Below are positions 60,613 to 64,000 of a stretch of 64,000 bases of DNA, in pieces. Below the pieces are notes generated by a model, which searched no databases, was not told the origin of the DNA, and saw only the letters and a program-made list of their open reading frames with translations. Location: assembly GCA_945910005.1 (NCBI GenBank), contig OX246749.1, positions 34,684,084-34,748,083 on the forward strand. The letters run 5' to 3'. A program made the position numbers and the translations under genes. How positions within the stretch are numbered: position 1 is the first letter of the stretch; the number at the start of each line of letters is the position of its first letter. This DNA is from Isoperla grammatica (taxonomy: Eukaryota; Arthropoda; Insecta; Plecoptera; Perlodidae).

Positions 60613-61847
60613 CAGTGCTTTTTTTCTAAAATAAAGTTGACCGGTACGAGCGGTATAATGTTTTATGTGACTGGCGTGGTGTAGCTGGGGTCTGGGGCGA
60701 AGCCCCAGCCGCCGGAGGCAAATTCGCCTACGGCGAAATTTTTTTGGGGTACTGCAATAAGTTTGATGGCCAAAAACGCATTTTTAAGGCGGATTTGTAT
60801 CGTAGATATCGACGAAATATGAAGCTTATGTTGCACAGCTCATGACTATAGATCCTGTGGCCACACGATCGAGCAGCGCGTGGGCGTGAACTGGCGTCCG
60901 CAGAAAACATAAAATATATTTTTTTTAAAACGTGTTAATAGTGATGGTTTCATTGTTATAAGACGAAAAATAAAATTATTTTTTCAACCCCCCCCCCCCC
61001 CCCCCCGCGGCTTGTTGAATCCGCCCCTGTTTAACGTGACCCAAACACGAGACGTGCATTTACTCACTACAAACTTAATAGTTAATATTTGTTTTAAAAT
61101 AATTTATAACTCACCAAAATCGATGATATCGAATTCAAAGCAATTTCCAAACATGACTCATAGTCATGTTCACGTCAGCAACACGTCGGTCTTTTGCTCT
61201 GTTTCGGGTATAGGTGGCGAGGTGACGACCAAAGAAGTTATTTTTTGGTTCATTTTTATTTTTTACACTCTCACTAAGCACATACACACTCGCTAATCAT
61301 GACATCTCCACTCGTCACCAGAGAGGAAACTAACCCTGCCACACACAACTTACAATCCCTTGACCACCGATCTCCACCCCCCCCCCCCCTTCCTCCCCCA
61401 ACACAACCCAATCGTTGTCTGTAAATTGAAAAGGCGCTTTCCCGGAAAACAGAAAAGTAAGAATAGGTAGATTCTCTTTTGCGGTTCCCAGAAGCTACTC
61501 TTGACAATTGACATTTTAGTCAAAACAACCCTAATTATCTTTCCTTAGAACTGATGACCCAAATAATAGAAAAGATTACTGTAGTGAGTGGCTGCCAAGA
61601 GTCTAAAAAAAAATGATTCACTACATGTCACACCCATGTCACCAGCAGGTGGCAACATCCTTATATTACAAAATGAAACATATTTTGCAGTCACAAGCCT
61701 GTCACACTGCACACTTCAAAGTTATTCACGCGCTTCAAGGCTAATCGTAGCGTACCGGCTATAGTGTGACTGCATTGCCTTTTACCGGTACGCCTCTTGT
61801 GTTAGCCGGTACGCGTACCGGCTCGTACCGGCCGAAAAAAAGCCCTG
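60613..61847 (-). mobile_element. hAT-like element inserted in the satellite
   Basis: 1,235 bp with inverted ends CAGTGCTTTTTTTC and the complement of CAGGGCTTTTTTTC. The flanks are GGTACAAC and GACAAC, an imperfect remnant of one 8-bp target duplication (the intact unit reads GGTACAACAATAG). Repeated CCGGTACG words lie just inside the right end, and CCGGTACGAGCGGTA just inside the left. On the minus strand, 60780-60670 matches the 3' part of the element at 20495-21765 (GGCCATCAAACTTATTGCAG and CCGGCGGCTGGGGCTT). No intact ORF. A poly-C run occurs at about 60990-61005. Confidence 0.75.
60960..61030 (-). mobile_element. Possible nested hAT end inside the second element
   Basis: The minus strand from 61030 reads CAGGGGCGGATTCAACAAGC, nearly the same end as the hAT at 20495 (CAGGGGCGGATTTAACGGGC). 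A hAT copy of that type may therefore start here, facing left, nested in the other element. The opposite end was not identified. Confidence 0.45.
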
Positions 61848-64000
61848 GACAACAATAGACTATGTATTTTTACATGAAAGATAAGTATTTAATTTGTCTT
61901 TAGTAGAAAGTAAAGCTTGTACACACCTTGTATAAAATCTACAAGGCATAATCTAAAAGTGTACAAGAGAACATCTGATTTTTTTTTGAGAAATCTATGA
62001 TAGGTACAACAATATACTATGTATTTTTACATTAAAGATAAGTTTTCAATTTGTCTTAGAAAGTAAAGCTTGTACACACCTTGTATAAAATCTACAAGGC
62101 ATAATCCAAAAGTGTACAAGAGAACATCTGATTTTTTTTTGAGAAATCTATGATAGGTACAACGATAGACTATGTATTTTTACATGAAAGGTAAGTATTT
62201 AATTTGTTTTTAGTAGAAAGTAAAGCTTTTACACACCTTGTATAAAATCTACAAGGCATAATCCAAAAGTGTACTAGAGAACATCTGATTTTTTTTTTGA
62301 GAAATCAATGATAGGTATAACAATATACTATGTATTTTTACATTTAATTTAAGTACTTAATTGGTCTTTAGTAGAAAGTAAAGCTTGTACACACCTTGTA
62401 TAAAATCTACAAGGCATAATCCAAAAGTGTACAAGAGAACATCTGATGTTTTTTTTTTAGAAATCTATGATAGGTACAACGATAGACTATGTATTTTTAC
62501 ATGAAAGGTAAGTATTTAATTTGTCTTTAGTAGAAAGTAAAGCTTGTACACACCTTGTATAAAATCTACAAGGCAAAATCCAAAAGTGTACTAAAGAACA
62601 TCTGATTTTTTTTTGAGAAATCTATGATAGGAAAAACAATATACTATAAATTTTTACATCGAAGATAAGTATTCAATTTGTCTTTTGTAGAAAGTAAAGC
62701 TTGTACACACCTTGTATAAAATCTAAAAGGCATAATCCAAAAGTGTACAAGAGAACATCTGATTTTTTTTGAGAAATCTATGATAGGTACAACAATAGAC
62801 TATGTATTTTTACATGAATGGTAAGGATTTAATTTGTTTTTAGTAGTAAGTAAAGCTTGTACACACCTTGTATAAAATCTACAAGGCATAATCCAAAAGT
62901 GTACTAGAGAACATCTGATTTTTTTTTGAGAAATCTATGATAGGTACAACAATATTCTATGTATTTTTACATTAAAAATAAGTATTCAATTTTTCTTTTG
63001 TAGAAAGTAAATCTTGTACACACCTTGTATAAAATCTACAAGGCATAATCCTAAAGTGTACAAGAGAACATCTGATTTTTTTTTTAGAAATCTATGATAG
63101 GTACAACGATAGACTATGTATTTTTACATGCAAAGTAAGTATTTAATTTGTCTTTATTAGAAAGTAAAGCTTGTACACACCTTGTATAAAATCTACAAGG
63201 CATAATCCAAAAGTGTACAAGAGAACATCTGATTTTTTTTGAGAAATCTATGACAGGTACAACAATATACTATGTATTTTTACATTGAAGATAAATATTA
63301 AATTTGTCTTTTGTAGAAAGTAAAGCTTGTACACACCTTGTATAAAATCTACAAGGCATAATCCAAAAGTGTACAAGAGAACATCTGATTTTTTTTTAGA
63401 AATCTATGATAGGTACAACAGAAGACTATGTATTTTAACATGAAAGGTAAGTATTTAATTTGTTTTTAGTAGAAAGTAAAGCTTGTACACACCTTGTATA
63501 AAATCTACAAGGCATAATCCAAAAGTGTACTAGAGAACATCTGATTTTTTTTTTAGAAGTCTATGATAGGTACAACAATATACTATGTATTTTTACATCA
63601 AAGATAAGTATTCAATTTGTCTTTAGTAGAAAGTAAAGCTTGTACACACCTTCTATAAAATCTACAAGGCATAATCCAAAAGTGTACAAGAGAACATCTG
63701 ATTTTTTTTTGAGAAATCTATGATAGGTACAAAAATATACTATGTATTTTTACATGAAAGGTAAGTATTTAATTTGTCTTTAGTAGAAAGTAAAGCTTGT
63801 ACAAACCTTGTATAAAATCTACAAGGCATAATCAAAAAGTGTACAAGAGAACATCTGATTTTTTTTTTGAGAAATCTATGATAGGTACAAAAATATACTA
63901 TGTATTTTTACATCAAAGATAAGTATTCAATTTGTCTTTAGTAGAAAGTAAAGCTTGTACACACCTTGTATAAAATCTACAAGGCATAATCCAAAAGTGT
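61848..64000. repeat. 157-bp satellite, right segment, continuing off the window
   Basis: About 14 further units of the same 157-bp repeat, resuming in phase directly after the hAT element and still in progress at base 64000. Two alternating subtypes are visible around the ACATGAAAGGTAAG and ACATTAAAGATAAG positions and the following TTTAATTTGTCTTTAG or TTCAATTTGTCTTTTG, suggesting a two-unit higher-order structure. ORFs are absent. Confidence 0.93.

Overview
The window is animal nuclear DNA, most probably from an arthropod. Every multi-exon gene has GT-AG spliceosomal introns, and there are tRNA-derived SINEs, hAT, mariner-like and Harbinger-like elements, a LINE fragment and two satellite-scale arrays. 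The ERH protein has an arthropod-like C-terminal half ([16 protein letters not shown]). The species cannot be named from the sequence.

Layout. 1-20486 is a roughly 20 kb tandem array of 127/137-bp units. Each unit carries a short exon-like segment encoding a hydrophobic helix, with a consensus 5' splice site and a possible 3' splice site. A hAT element with a perfect 8-bp target duplication sits at the array's right edge (20495-21765). 23947-32954 (minus) is a complete 9-exon PPP2R3C gene (B'' gamma subunit of PP2A), whose introns hold four separate tandem arrays placed at exon boundaries. 33213-33470 (minus) is a small secreted six-cysteine peptide. 37143-38717 (minus) is ERH, divergent from GCHFR (GTP cyclohydrolase I feedback regulator) at 38948-40621 (plus), with about 230 bp between their start codons. 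41236-42982 (plus) is ASF1, the H3-H4 histone chaperone. 46013-47035 (plus) is a single-exon NADH-cytochrome b5 reductase-like gene with an N-terminal Cys-rich oxidoreductase-like motif. 48587-57729 (minus) is a six-exon gene derived from a ZMYM1-like hAT transposase. It has intact reading frames and matching intron phases but has lost catalytic-region motifs, so it looks domesticated. 58930-64000 is a 157-bp satellite, interrupted by a second hAT-like element and running off the right edge.

The most unusual property is a recurring architecture. Seven tandem arrays start at an exon boundary or stop codon, and in six of them the unit contains the boundary itself. They are the 20 kb array, both ends of PPP2R3C exon 5, the donor of exon 6, the acceptor of exon 9 (adjacent only), the stop codon of ASF1 and the stop codon of the hAT-derived gene. 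This looks like a local or genome-wide habit of amplifying exon-intron junctions. I see no metabolic operon-like logic: the genes are unrelated housekeeping genes (phosphatase regulation, pyrimidine/splicing-linked ERH, tetrahydrobiopterin control, chromatin assembly, redox) in a TE-rich neighbourhood.
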